DNA from: SB11 sp965222995
GTDB taxonomy: Bacteria; Bacteroidota; Bacteroidia; UBA8524
Direction: 5' to 3'
Length of the DNA stretch: 64,000 bases
NCBI GenBank assembly: GCA_965222995.1
Contig: OZ244977.1
Location: forward strand, 868,001 to 932,000
Positions 24,518 through 32,543 of the stretch are shown here, in pieces. The translations under genes and the position numbers were made by a program. The notes under the pieces are model-generated. The model searched no databases. It saw only the letters and a list, made by a program, of their open reading frames with translations, and had not been told where the DNA came from. Each line of letters begins with the position of its first letter. The first letter of the stretch is position 1.

Positions 24518-25276
24518 TTAACTAAACTGTGGAAAGTGTTGTAAAAATTTTTCAGCTTCAACTAAATCCTCAGGTGTATCAACAGATATACTTTGGTAAT
24601 CGGTTTGTTTTACAGATATGGTATAACCGTTTTCAAGCCATCTAAGTTGTTCAAGCACCTCTAAGCGTTCTAAATTGGATACAGGGAGCTTAACCACATC
24701 AAGCAATACTTCTTTTCTGTAACCGTATATACCCACGTGCAGGTAATGTACTTTTCTTTCAACCCATTCTTCATTAGGTACCCCTCTGAGATGGGGTATA
24801 GGTTGGCGGCTAAAATACTGAGCTACAAAATCTTCATTAAATACTACTTTGGCAGTATTGGGGCTAAACAATTGCTCCATACTATCGGTTTGCTTCATTA
24901 ATGTAGCAATATCAGTAGTTTCATCGTCAAAGCAACTTGCTAATTGGTCTATTTGTTCGGGAAGTATAAAAGGCTCATCTCCTTGAATATTTAATACAAT
25001 ATCAAAATCATCGTATAAAGTTTCAATAACTTCAGCACAACGTTCGGTACCGTTTTGATGATGCTCAGCAGTCATAAGTACTTCTCCGCCAAAACCTTCA
25101 ATATGTTCAAGAATACGTTTGTCATCAGTAGCAACAATAACTCTGTCAATTCGGGTAGCTTTAGTAACCTGCTCATACACCCTTTGTACCATACTTTTGC
25201 CACCGATTTTTTCAAGGGGTTTCCCCGGAAATCTTGATGAGGCATATCGAGATGGAATAACGGCTAAAACTTTCAT
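24518..25276 (-). CDS. kdsB: 3-deoxy-manno-octulosonate cytidylyltransferase
   Basis: A 252-residue CMP-Kdo synthetase, which activates Kdo with CTP for lipopolysaccharide core assembly. The N-terminal nucleotidyltransferase motif is VIPSRYASSRFPGKPL (about 5-20); VIVATDD, NIQGDEPFI, FSRQPIPHLR and HVGIYGYR are all as expected. ATG 25276 fits the family start (MKVLAVIPSRYASSR); the frame extends upstream to a TTG at 25315 but that part is unrelated. A -7 box TATATTTG on the minus strand lies at 25301-25308. It sits next to pyrG, the source of its CTP. Its presence points to a Gram-negative outer membrane. Confidence 0.96.
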   Translation of the reverse strand: MKVLAVIPSRYASSRFPGKPLEKIGGKSMVQRVYEQVTKATRIDRVIVATDDKRILEHIEGFGGEVLMTAEHHQNGTERCAEVIETLYDDFDIVLNIQGDEPFILPEQIDQLASCFDDETTDIATLMKQTDSMEQLFSPNTAKVVFNEDFVAQYFSRQPIPHLRGVPNEEWVERKVHYLHVGIYGYRKEVLLDVVKLPVSNLERLEVLEQLRWLENGYTISVKQTDYQSISVDTPEDLVEAEKFLQHFPQFS

Positions 25277-25300
25277 AGGATATAACAAGTGGGTGTTGGG

Positions 25301-25308
25301 CAAATATA
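25301..25308 (-). promoter_or_regulatory. -7 box TATATTTG for kdsB
   Basis: Exact TAnnTTTG on the minus strand, 24 nt upstream of ATG 25276; supports that start over the TTG at 25315, which lies upstream of the box. Confidence 0.55.
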
Positions 25309-25450
25309 GCAGCAATAGTATTGTAGTACCATATTAAAGCCCATTGAAATATGTATTTTTTAGTAATTTTTTTTAGCGGGAAAGGAAAAAAATTTCTTGT
25401 AGTTACATAGTTTTTTGTATTTTACTGCCTTAAAATTAGGTAGTTATTTC

Positions 25451-25837
25451 ATGGAAAAGGTTGAGTTTATCCTCTATGTCCACAATACTAAAGTGGCTAG
25501 TAGTTTTTATGAGGCTGTGTTTCAAAAAAAGCCGTTTAATGTTGATGCAGGTATTACAGAGTTTGAGCTGGGTACAAACTGTGTATTAGGTTTAATGCCT
25601 GAAGCTAATATTTCTAAAATATTACAGCCTATTATGCCACACCCTGCCCAAGCTAATGGTATACCAAGGTGTGAGTTGTATTTGTATGTTGATAATCCTG
25701 AAGATTATTTACAACGTGCTTTTGATGCAGGCGCAGTATTAATTAGTCCTAACCAAAGGCGCGATTGGGGAGATGAGGTTGGGTATTGTGCAGACCCTGA
25801 CGGACACGTAGTTGCCTTTGCTAAAAAAATAGGGTAA
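25451..25837 (+). CDS. glyoxalase/bleomycin-resistance (VOC) superfamily protein
   Basis: A 128-residue cytoplasmic protein with one VOC fold (two beta-alpha-beta-beta-beta units): KVEFILYVHNTKVASSFYEAVF at the start, FELGTNCVLGLMP, then CELYLYVDNPEDYLQRAFDAGA and WGDEVGYCADPDGHVVAFAKK, the usual end with DPDGH. Metal or substrate is not predictable. ATG 25451 begins exactly at the domain. It is convergent with a barrel gene (5-bp gap). Confidence 0.85.
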   Translation: MEKVEFILYVHNTKVASSFYEAVFQKKPFNVDAGITEFELGTNCVLGLMPEANISKILQPIMPHPAQANGIPRCELYLYVDNPEDYLQRAFDAGAVLISPNQRRDWGDEVGYCADPDGHVVAFAKKIG

Positions 25838-25842
25838 AATAC

Positions 25843-26694
25843 CTAGTAATTAATAGGCTTTTCAGGCTCTGACGGTTTAGGTACGGGTTTTACCTTAGCC
25901 GGTTTCTTCTTGGGGCGTGAAGGTGTGTTTCTTATACTTCTACTTCGCCTGGTGCGGGAACGTCTTGGACAATCTTTACATTTTTTAATTTGTAACATTA
26001 CCCCCAGCCTGAATACTAAAATATTAGATACGGGAGCATTTACAACACGGTATCTTATGTTACTATCAAAGTTCGGGTCTCTTTCTAAAGAGTTTTCGGC
26101 AATAAACTTTATGCCTGCACCTGTTGAGTAGCTTACTCTTGCATCAAATACTACAGACCTGCCTAAATTATATATTACCCCAAGTGAGCCACCATAATGT
26201 GCTCTGCTATTTCTTAAAAGTAGTGAGGTAGATTGACGCTCAAAACCTTCTACGTTTTCATTAAATCTGTTAATTTGATTGGTATAAAATGAACGGGAAG
26301 CCCCGAAAACATCAAAGTATGGGCTTACTCTTCCGGTGTTAAAAATAAATTTGGGTGCAAAGTAAAAGGCGGTCATCCTATTTCTGATTTTTACACTTCC
26401 CAAATCATTGTTGGGAGTATCAAAAACCAAATCATTTATTTTATCGCTACTGCCGTAGTGCAAAAACTCAAAACCTAAACCCAGTCGAATTTCAAATAAG
26501 TTGTTTCTTGTTTTATATACTGAGCCGCTTAAAAACTCAATGGAAAAGCCAATACCTTCGCGGTAGTTAGAATCTTTTAGCCCATCCATAGGGCAAGAAC
26601 CGTTTACATAAAAGTTTAAGTAAGGTTGTGCCTTAACACTGCCAATTGAAAGCAATAAAGAACTAATGAAAAATAGGGTAAAAAACTTCTTCAT
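25843..26694 (-). CDS. outer-membrane beta-barrel protein with basic Pro-rich tail
   Basis: A 283-residue exported protein: signal peptide (about 1-22, GSVKAQ), then a barrel-like domain with alternating strands (IGFSIEFLSGS, FEIRLGLGFEFL, TAFYFAPKFIFN, YFDVFGASRSFY, VVFDARVSYSTGAGI, VFRLGVMLQI). After the last strand comes a 45-residue tail starting CKDCPRRSRTRRSRS and continuing with PKKKPAKVKPVPKP, rich in Arg, Lys and Pro with a CxxC pair. A tail of this kind would face the periplasm and may touch peptidoglycan or a partner. It is the last of three related tandem genes. ATG 26694 is preferred for the signal peptide; the TTG at 26700 is the alternative. Confidence 0.75.
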   Translation of the reverse strand: MKKFFTLFFISSLLLSIGSVKAQPYLNFYVNGSCPMDGLKDSNYREGIGFSIEFLSGSVYKTRNNLFEIRLGLGFEFLHYGSSDKINDLVFDTPNNDLGSVKIRNRMTAFYFAPKFIFNTGRVSPYFDVFGASRSFYTNQINRFNENVEGFERQSTSLLLRNSRAHYGGSLGVIYNLGRSVVFDARVSYSTGAGIKFIAENSLERDPNFDSNIRYRVVNAPVSNILVFRLGVMLQIKKCKDCPRRSRTRRSRSIRNTPSRPKKKPAKVKPVPKPSEPEKPINY

Positions 26695-26758
26695 ACGCAA
26701 AACTGTATTGGCATTACTTTTTCAAACATAATGCCAACACATCAATTTTGCGAGTTTT

Positions 26759-27451
26759 TTAAATACCGAATTGTAAACCCAATTGGGTGGTAAGCAAACT
26801 GGTAGTTCTGCTTCTATCTAAGCGGTAGCGAATAGAGTTATCTTCATCTTTCCATGCATCATACAAATTTACATACTGTATACCACCACCTTGGGTAAAA
26901 CTCATTCTGAAATCAAAATATGTGTTTTTACCTATCCTGAATAAAAACCCACCTGATACACCTACTTGTAATCTTCCTGTAGTGTAGATATGTTTATCTT
27001 CAAGGGCTTTGTCGTCTTCATAAAGTGTGTTATGACGGAAAGAACTAAATAGCCTGTAACTACCAAAAACACCAGTGTAAGGAGTAAGACGCGTACCTGT
27101 ATTGAACGAAAAGCGTGGACCTATTGAAAGACCGAAAGCTGTATTTTCAAATTGCACAACACCCATATCATTACTGCCTGTTGGCATTTCAACATTTTCT
27201 ATTTTTTTGCTATAGCCCAAACACTGGAGGTCTAAAGCACCCATTAAACGTGTTTCAATAATGCCTGTTGAAAATCGGGGTATTATAGGGGTTCCTACTT
27301 CAAGAGCTAAACCGCCACCGGTTCCATAGCCGCTTTGTTTTAATTCTCCCTGAGGAGTAGTAGCCATTAAGCCAAAGCCAAAAGACTGAGCTTGTAAACC
27401 AAATGCGGCTAAAACAAAAAGAATTGCGATAAAGTAATTTTTAGTTTTCAT
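26759..27451 (-). CDS. outer-membrane beta-barrel protein (tandem paralogue)
   Basis: A 230-residue exported protein with a signal peptide (1-21, AAFGLQAQ) and an eight-strand-type barrel (SFGFGLMATTPQGEL, GGGLALEVGTP, FGLSIGPRFSFNTG, TGVFGSYRLFSSF, FDFRMSFTQGGGIQYV, TTQLGLQFGI). The motifs VFGSYR.F, FDFR.SF..GG.I and a final LG.Q.GI are shared with the flanking genes, so the three arose by duplication. Function unknown. It lacks the basic tail of the downstream gene. Confidence 0.78.
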   Translation of the reverse strand: MKTKNYFIAILFVLAAFGLQAQSFGFGLMATTPQGELKQSGYGTGGGLALEVGTPIIPRFSTGIIETRLMGALDLQCLGYSKKIENVEMPTGSNDMGVVQFENTAFGLSIGPRFSFNTGTRLTPYTGVFGSYRLFSSFRHNTLYEDDKALEDKHIYTTGRLQVGVSGGFLFRIGKNTYFDFRMSFTQGGGIQYVNLYDAWKDEDNSIRYRLDRSRTTSLLTTQLGLQFGI

Positions 27452-27527
27452 AGCTATGTATGTTTGTCTATACTAAGGTACAAGTTTTTTTGCCTTTACC
27501 CCCAAAGCTAAATTTAAATTATACCAT

Positions 27528-28235
27528 TTAATTTGATATTCTCCCTACTATTCCAAGCTGAAAAGTTATAAAGTTGCTTCTTGATGGTTCATCTAAGTCA
27601 TAAGCGATAACATCATTTTCTTCTCTTGATACTTGGTTAGGATTTGCCAGTTTTATTGAACCTCCTGTTGAATACGTTACACGAAAATTAAGAGAAAACT
27701 CTTCATTAAAATTATACATCATTCCGCTGGCAAGCCCTACTTGGGGAACTAATTTCCTAGAAAAGACTTGATTAAAAGCATCCTTCGGACAATCTTCATC
27801 ATCTCCATGTGGGACATAATAGGCTCTTGAATTAAAATACCTTAAACTTCCAAAAACATCTGCATATAGGGTAACCTTCTTAATAGCAGTCATACTTAAG
27901 CGTGTTCCTAAATTGAAGCCAAAACTCATATTTGATGTGGTTACAGTACTTCTTCTTGACAAATCAGATGGTAATGCTGCGTTTTCTAACTCGTCAAACA
28001 TACCTACTTCAAAAAAATCAATTGAAGAAATTATGCTTACGGGTAAACTTTTACTGATTCTAAATTCAGGCGAGCTTTCATAATCGAATCCCATACCTAA
28101 ACCATACCCGTATTTGTGATGTATATCTCCTGTAGGAGTGGCTCCTATGAAAGAGATACCCATTGAAGATTGAGCTTGCAAGCTAATAGTTATACAGCTT
28201 AAAAGAATTATTGCTAAGTAGAATTTTATTTTCAT
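27528..28235 (-). CDS. outer-membrane beta-barrel protein (tandem paralogue)
   Basis: A 235-residue exported protein, first of three tandem paralogues. Signal peptide 1-21 (TISLQAQ). Shared landmarks: GISFIGATPTGDI (compare GLMATTPQGEL in the next gene), SFGFNLGTRLSM, YADVFGSLRYFNSR, LNFRVTYSTGGSIKL and a terminal FQLGIVGRISN. Position upstream of the other two and 76-bp spacing suggest one transcription unit. Function unknown. Confidence 0.78.
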   Translation of the reverse strand: MKIKFYLAIILLSCITISLQAQSSMGISFIGATPTGDIHHKYGYGLGMGFDYESSPEFRISKSLPVSIISSIDFFEVGMFDELENAALPSDLSRRSTVTTSNMSFGFNLGTRLSMTAIKKVTLYADVFGSLRYFNSRAYYVPHGDDEDCPKDAFNQVFSRKLVPQVGLASGMMYNFNEEFSLNFRVTYSTGGSIKLANPNQVSREENDVIAYDLDEPSRSNFITFQLGIVGRISN

Positions 28236-28311
28236 GATAGTAGTGTTTTGTTTCGCCTAATTTATCCACAAAAACTATTCCCCTTTAACTCTTAAGTTTT
28301 TAAAGTTTTTT

Positions 28312-28341
28312 TTGAAAAAATAAGAAACAAGTATAGGTTTG
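28312..28341 (+). promoter_or_regulatory. Bacteroidota promoter for menD
   Basis: TTG (28312-28314, in a T-rich run) and TAGGTTTG (28334-28341) are separated by 19 nt, the ideal -33/-7 spacing. The start codon lies 16 nt downstream. Confidence 0.75.
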
Positions 28342-28357
28342 ACAGGTTTATTAGTAA

Positions 28358-30010
28358 ATGCAAATTGCCATAAACCATATTGCTGCTGCCTGTGCTGCAG
28401 CAGATATAAGGAACGCTATAATATGCCCGGGTAGCCGTAATGCACCAATAACTATGGCTTTTGCAAGGCATACTGAAATAGAATGCCATAGTGTTGTTGA
28501 TGAGCGAAGTGCAGGTTTTATAGCTCTAGGTATGGCTCAGCAAAGTCATAGTCTGGTAGTACTTATTTGTACTTCAGGCAGTGCAGTAGTTAATTTTTAC
28601 CCTGCTGTTGTTGAAGCTTTTTACCAAAGAATTCCCTTGCTAATAATTACGGCAGACCGCCCTCCTGAATTGATTGACCAATGGGATGGACAAAACCTCC
28701 ATCAGGATAATATTTTTGGTAAACATGTAAAAGCAAGCTATACCATGCCTGATGATTATAGTTTGCCCGAAATTTTTAGCCAAACCACATTGCAGGCATA
28801 TAAGGATAGTATGCAAGGGATTAAAGGACCTGTGCATATAAATGTACCCTTGCGTGAACCGTTATATGAAGCTAAAGGTGAGAAATTTTCTTACCCTGAA
28901 ATTGAATTCAAAAGCAATAATCAATATTCGCAGACAGTAAATACTTTGGCACTTGAAGAGGTGTTTACTCAAACACAAAAAGTGCTGATATTTAACGGGG
29001 CAGGTTTTATTTCTGATACTAATGTTAAAGCACTATTAGCTTTTAACAATAAAGCAGTGGTTTTAAGTGATGCTGTTAGCAATATGCATGCTGTAGGCAA
29101 TGTTAAATATTGGGATTTTTTACTTTCGAAAAAAGAGCTTTTAGAAGGTTTGGTTCCCGATATTTTAATTACTACAGGTACCAGTACTGTTTCAAAAAAC
29201 CTGAAACTGTTTTTTAGAAAGTATAAACCTAAATATCATTTCCATATATCGCCCACAGGAGATATTGCAGACCCCTTTCAAACTGCTCCTTACCTTGTTA
29301 AAGGAAAGATACACCTTGTTCTCTCAAAATTAAATTGGGAAAATAAAAATGATGAGTACTTGAAAACTTGGAAACAATGGGACAACAAAATTGATAGTCT
29401 TACATCATCTTTTTTCAAGGATACTGATTTTAGTGAGTTTTCCTCTGTTAACCAAATCTTAAACGCTTTACCAAAACAATCTGTTCTTCAACTCTCTAAC
29501 AGTATGGCTGTGCGCTGGGCAAACCTGTTGGGTGCACCAAAACATTTAAGCAGCATACACAGCAACAGAGGTGTTTCAGGTATTGATGGCTGTACATCAA
29601 CAGCAGTAGGGGCGGCATTTGAAGTAAAAGAAACAGTAACTTTAATTACAGGCGATGTTGCTTTTTTTTATGATAGTAATGCCCTTTGGAATAAATTTGC
29701 GCCCGCTAATTTGAGAATAGTGATTTTAAATAATGGAGGTGGAGGGATTTTCAGGCTGATTGATGGACCACAACAGATGCCTGAATTGGGTGAGTTTTTG
29801 GAAACAAAACACCAACGAGAAGCCGAGCTTTTAGTAAAAGATATGGGAGCAGAGTATGCCGCAGTAAGCAACTATGCTGAATTAGCCAAAGAGTTAGAAA
29901 GTTTTTATGACCCCTCAAACAAACCGAAGGTTTTAGAGGTTTTTACTAAGGCAGAAATTAACACACAAGTTTTTAATACTTTTAAACAACAGATATATGG
30001 ATTGGAATAA
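28358..30010 (+). CDS. menD: SEPHCHC synthase (menaquinone biosynthesis)
   Basis: A 550-residue thiamine-diphosphate enzyme joining isochorismate and 2-oxoglutarate in the menaquinone pathway. The N-terminal Pyr domain starts HIAAACAAADIRNAIICPGSRNAP (read as IICPGSRNAP, about 22-31), with the catalytic Glu-like stretch ECHSVVDERSAGFIALGMAQ. The PP domain has HSNRGVSGIDGCTSTAVGAA, GDVAFFYDSNAL and ILNNGGGGIFRLI for ThDP/Mg binding. Length is typical. The end overlaps the start of menB by 14 bp, so the two are translationally coupled. Confidence 0.96.
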   Translation: MQIAINHIAAACAAADIRNAIICPGSRNAPITMAFARHTEIECHSVVDERSAGFIALGMAQQSHSLVVLICTSGSAVVNFYPAVVEAFYQRIPLLIITADRPPELIDQWDGQNLHQDNIFGKHVKASYTMPDDYSLPEIFSQTTLQAYKDSMQGIKGPVHINVPLREPLYEAKGEKFSYPEIEFKSNNQYSQTVNTLALEEVFTQTQKVLIFNGAGFISDTNVKALLAFNNKAVVLSDAVSNMHAVGNVKYWDFLLSKKELLEGLVPDILITTGTSTVSKNLKLFFRKYKPKYHFHISPTGDIADPFQTAPYLVKGKIHLVLSKLNWENKNDEYLKTWKQWDNKIDSLTSSFFKDTDFSEFSSVNQILNALPKQSVLQLSNSMAVRWANLLGAPKHLSSIHSNRGVSGIDGCTSTAVGAAFEVKETVTLITGDVAFFYDSNALWNKFAPANLRIVILNNGGGGIFRLIDGPQQMPELGEFLETKHQREAELLVKDMGAEYAAVSNYAELAKELESFYDPSNKPKVLEVFTKAEINTQVFNTFKQQIYGLE

Positions 30011-30824
30011 ATATAAATGGGAAACCATAAAAGAGTATGAAGAGATACTGTTTCATTTTTACAATGGAATAGCACGCATAAGCATTAACCGCCCTAGAGT
30101 ACATAATGCTTTTACCCCCTTAACTGTGAAAGAAATGATTGATGCGATGAATATTTGTCGTGATAGAGAAGATATTGGGGTGATTGTATTTACCGGAGAG
30201 GGTGGAAAGGCATTTTGTAGTGGGGGAGACCAAACCGTACGTGGGGAAGGTGGATATGTAGGAGATGATGGAGTGCCTCGTTTAAATGTGTTGGATTTGC
30301 AAATGCAAATTCGCCGTATCCCTAAACCTGTTGTGGCAGCTGTAGCAGGATGGGCAATTGGTGGCGGGCATGTTTTGCATGTGATATGTGATTTGACTAT
30401 TGCTGCTGAAAATGCACGATTTGGACAAACAGGTCCTAAAGTGGGAAGTTTTGATGGTGGTTTTGGTGCTTCGTACTTGGCACGCATAGTTGGGCAAAAG
30501 AAAGCCAGAGAAATATGGTTCTTGTGCGACCAATACAATGCTGATGAGGCATTGGATATGGGCTTGGTAAATAAGGTTGTGCCTTTAGAGATGCTTGAGC
30601 AAACTGTGGTAGAATGGTGTGATAAAATGTTAGCCAAATCGCCAATAGCTCTACGTATGCTTAAGAGTGCTTTTAATGCCGAGTTGGACGGACAAGCCGG
30701 TATACAAGAACTGGCCGGTAACTCTACCTTATTGTATTATTTAAGCGATGAAGGAAAAGAGGGTAAAAATGCTTTTGTTGAAAAACGTAAGCCTGATTTT
30801 AGCAAATTTCCCAAATTTCCTTAG
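29997..30824 (+). CDS. menB: 1,4-dihydroxy-2-naphthoyl-CoA synthase
   Basis: A 275-residue crotonase-fold enzyme that closes the naphthoate ring of menaquinone. Crotonase oxyanion-hole motifs FCSGGDQTVRGEGGY (about 72-86) and AVAGWAIGGGHVLHVICDLTIAA (about 114-136), then QTGPKVGSFDGGFGASYLAR and IWFLCDQYNADEALDMGLVN are all diagnostic of MenB. It starts inside the last codons of menD and is followed by a long hairpin. Confidence 0.96.
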   Translation: MDWNKYKWETIKEYEEILFHFYNGIARISINRPRVHNAFTPLTVKEMIDAMNICRDREDIGVIVFTGEGGKAFCSGGDQTVRGEGGYVGDDGVPRLNVLDLQMQIRRIPKPVVAAVAGWAIGGGHVLHVICDLTIAAENARFGQTGPKVGSFDGGFGASYLARIVGQKKAREIWFLCDQYNADEALDMGLVNKVVPLEMLEQTVVEWCDKMLAKSPIALRMLKSAFNAELDGQAGIQELAGNSTLLYYLSDEGKEGKNAFVEKRKPDFSKFPKFP

Positions 30825-30848
30825 TTTGGATTATAAATTTTTTACAAT

Positions 30849-30881
30849 CTTTCGAGGCATGAAATCTTCATGCCTCGAAAG
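30849..30881 (+). terminator. 14-bp hairpin after menB
   Basis: CTTTCGAGGCATGA and TCATGCCTCGAAAG form a perfect 14-bp stem with a 5-nt loop, 25 bp after the menB stop. The T-tract is weak (ttaagtagctatt), so termination efficiency is uncertain. Confidence 0.65.
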
Positions 30882-30942
30882 TTAAGTAGCTATTATTCAG
30901 TAGTTTTTATCAGTTTATAGCTAACTGTATATCATTATTTCT

Positions 30943-30950
30943 TACTTTTG
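30943..30950 (+). promoter_or_regulatory. -7 box TACTTTTG for the GH18-lectin gene
   Basis: Exact TAnnTTTG. It would give a leader of about 110 nt, the longest apparent 5' UTR here after metH. No firm -33 TTG is seen, which can mean an activator or alternative sigma factor is needed. Nothing else is recognised in 30882-31067. Confidence 0.45.
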
Positions 30951-31067
30951 AGTTAGATTAAACTTTCAATAGCAGTGCTACCGTTTACACTATAAACAAT
31001 TCGGAGGCTAATTTCTGCTTGCCTAAAAAGCAAATGTAAATACTATCAAATTTTAACTATCAAAAAA

Positions 31068-32366
31068 ATGGGAAACTCAAAAAACCTTGTAAATGCTTGG
31101 ATTTTTCTAAATGAGGATGAGCCAAGCGGAACCACTTACAACAGCCCAAACAGCTGTTACCAAACACTTATTAATAACAATGTTTACCAAGCTATGGACA
31201 TTTTGTACATGTGCTTTGTTACCATTGTACCTACCAGTAGTAACACCATTCCATCGGGAGACGGTTCATCATACACCATACAAATGGGTAACCAACCCCA
31301 CAACCAAACGTATATGGAGAATATTTTGCGTGATGCTCCCAAAAATAACTCTAATATAAAATTTGGGGTTACTCTTGAGTATGGAGATGGAAATTTAATC
31401 AATCAGATATTTTCAAACTCAAGTAATACTCCCGAAGAAAATGCAGCCAACTTTGCCAACAACCTATTACAGTATATGCAGCATTATGGCTTAAATGGTT
31501 TTGATGCTGATTGGGAGTGGCCGTTGAGTACAGATACTACTACAGATAATTTTAAATACCTGTTTTCAGCCATTGGGGAGTTGTTTCAACAACAAAGTGA
31601 TAAATATTATTTATCAATATCACCCGCTACAAATAATCACACGGATACAGATACTATAAACAACTATATTGATTTTGTAAACCTGCAGATGTACTATAGT
31701 ACAGGTTTACCTTCTCAATTTCCGAATGTAAATCATGACTTATTTGGATATGGAGTGAAATTTGAGGCTGTGGGTCAAACCAGCGACCCTTGGCATATGG
31801 GTTATCAAACAGCGCTAACAGGATACGATTTAAACAAGAATAATAATCAGTTTGATTCATTTATCAATTGGCGTTTAAATTCTCAAAACTTTCAGTTTGA
31901 GCAGAGCCAACAACAAGTATTGTATGGGTTGGTTCACAACAATTACGCTGTACAAAACCAATGGGGAGGTACAAGTGCACCATGGCACGATGGTGGTACA
32001 TGGGTAATTGGTGCAAGAAACAACCAACATGTAATTGCCTTAAATGTAAGTTCATCCGATGGCGGGCAAACACTTAACGGGACTATGACTTATGAGGGCG
32101 AAGGCCCAATAGGTTTTAAGGCAACATTGGTTACCCCTAATTGCTACAGGGTTGAAAATCAGTGGGGAGGAAGTAGTGCACCGTGGCATGCAGCAGGTAC
32201 GTGGTTATTGGGGTGCAGAAAAAACCAAAATGTTGTGGCAATAGATATTGCATCATCAGACAATGGGCAAAACCTCACGGGAACTATGACTTATGATGGT
32301 GAAGGACCTATTGGTTTTAAAGCAACTTTGCAAAGCTTTTCAGGGCAAGTTGCTTCATCAAACTAA
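31068..32366 (+). CDS. GH18-type glycosidase fused to a two-repeat OAA-family high-mannose lectin
   Basis: A 432-residue protein. Residues about 5-285 form a glycoside hydrolase family 18-like barrel: VTLEYGDGN (101-109), the catalytic LNGFDADWEW (142-151) with the D-x-D-x-E motif D146, D148, E150, ISPATN (184-189) and VNLQMYYS (204-211), matching strands 3, 4, 5 and 6. Residues 293-354 and 360-421 are two tandem repeats of the Oscillatoria agardhii agglutinin (OAA) lectin type, each with NQWGG-SAPWH, GTW, GTMTY-GEGPIGFKATL. OAA-family lectins bind the branched core of high-mannose glycans; GH18 enzymes cut chitin or the chitobiose core of N-glycans. No signal peptide is visible, as in OAA itself, so export is uncertain. 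The start at 31068 is the only ATG before the domain. Confidence 0.85.
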   Translation: MGNSKNLVNAWIFLNEDEPSGTTYNSPNSCYQTLINNNVYQAMDILYMCFVTIVPTSSNTIPSGDGSSYTIQMGNQPHNQTYMENILRDAPKNNSNIKFGVTLEYGDGNLINQIFSNSSNTPEENAANFANNLLQYMQHYGLNGFDADWEWPLSTDTTTDNFKYLFSAIGELFQQQSDKYYLSISPATNNHTDTDTINNYIDFVNLQMYYSTGLPSQFPNVNHDLFGYGVKFEAVGQTSDPWHMGYQTALTGYDLNKNNNQFDSFINWRLNSQNFQFEQSQQQVLYGLVHNNYAVQNQWGGTSAPWHDGGTWVIGARNNQHVIALNVSSSDGGQTLNGTMTYEGEGPIGFKATLVTPNCYRVENQWGGSSAPWHAAGTWLLGCRKNQNVVAIDIASSDNGQNLTGTMTYDGEGPIGFKATLQSFSGQVASSN

Positions 32367-32387
32367 AAAAGGAAACCGTTTAATATT

Positions 32388-32421
32388 AAAGCCGCTTTTG
32401 CATTAGCAAAAGCGGCTTTTT
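32388..32421 (+). terminator. Rho-independent terminator after the GH18-lectin gene
   Basis: AAAGCCGCTTTTGC and GCAAAAGCGGCTTTT form a long GC-containing stem with an ATTA loop and a T-run 22 bp after the stop. Confidence 0.92.
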
Positions 32422-32543
32422 ATGTTTGGGTAACTAATATTGGATTACAAATGTTGACTTGTATTGTACAAAAGCATATTTGGCAAGCTTTGGCTTTTGT
32501 TTTGTGTTTATGTAAACAGAATTACAAAATAAATTGTTAAACC

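Noticed and set aside
28262..28270. Second exact DnaA box (TTATCCACA) upstream of menD
   Set aside because: Isolated; about one such 9-mer is expected by chance in a window this size. No cluster, no origin genes.
30059..30637. 192-codon minus-strand frame inside menB
   Set aside because: Complementary to the conserved crotonase domain; no recognisable signature of its own.
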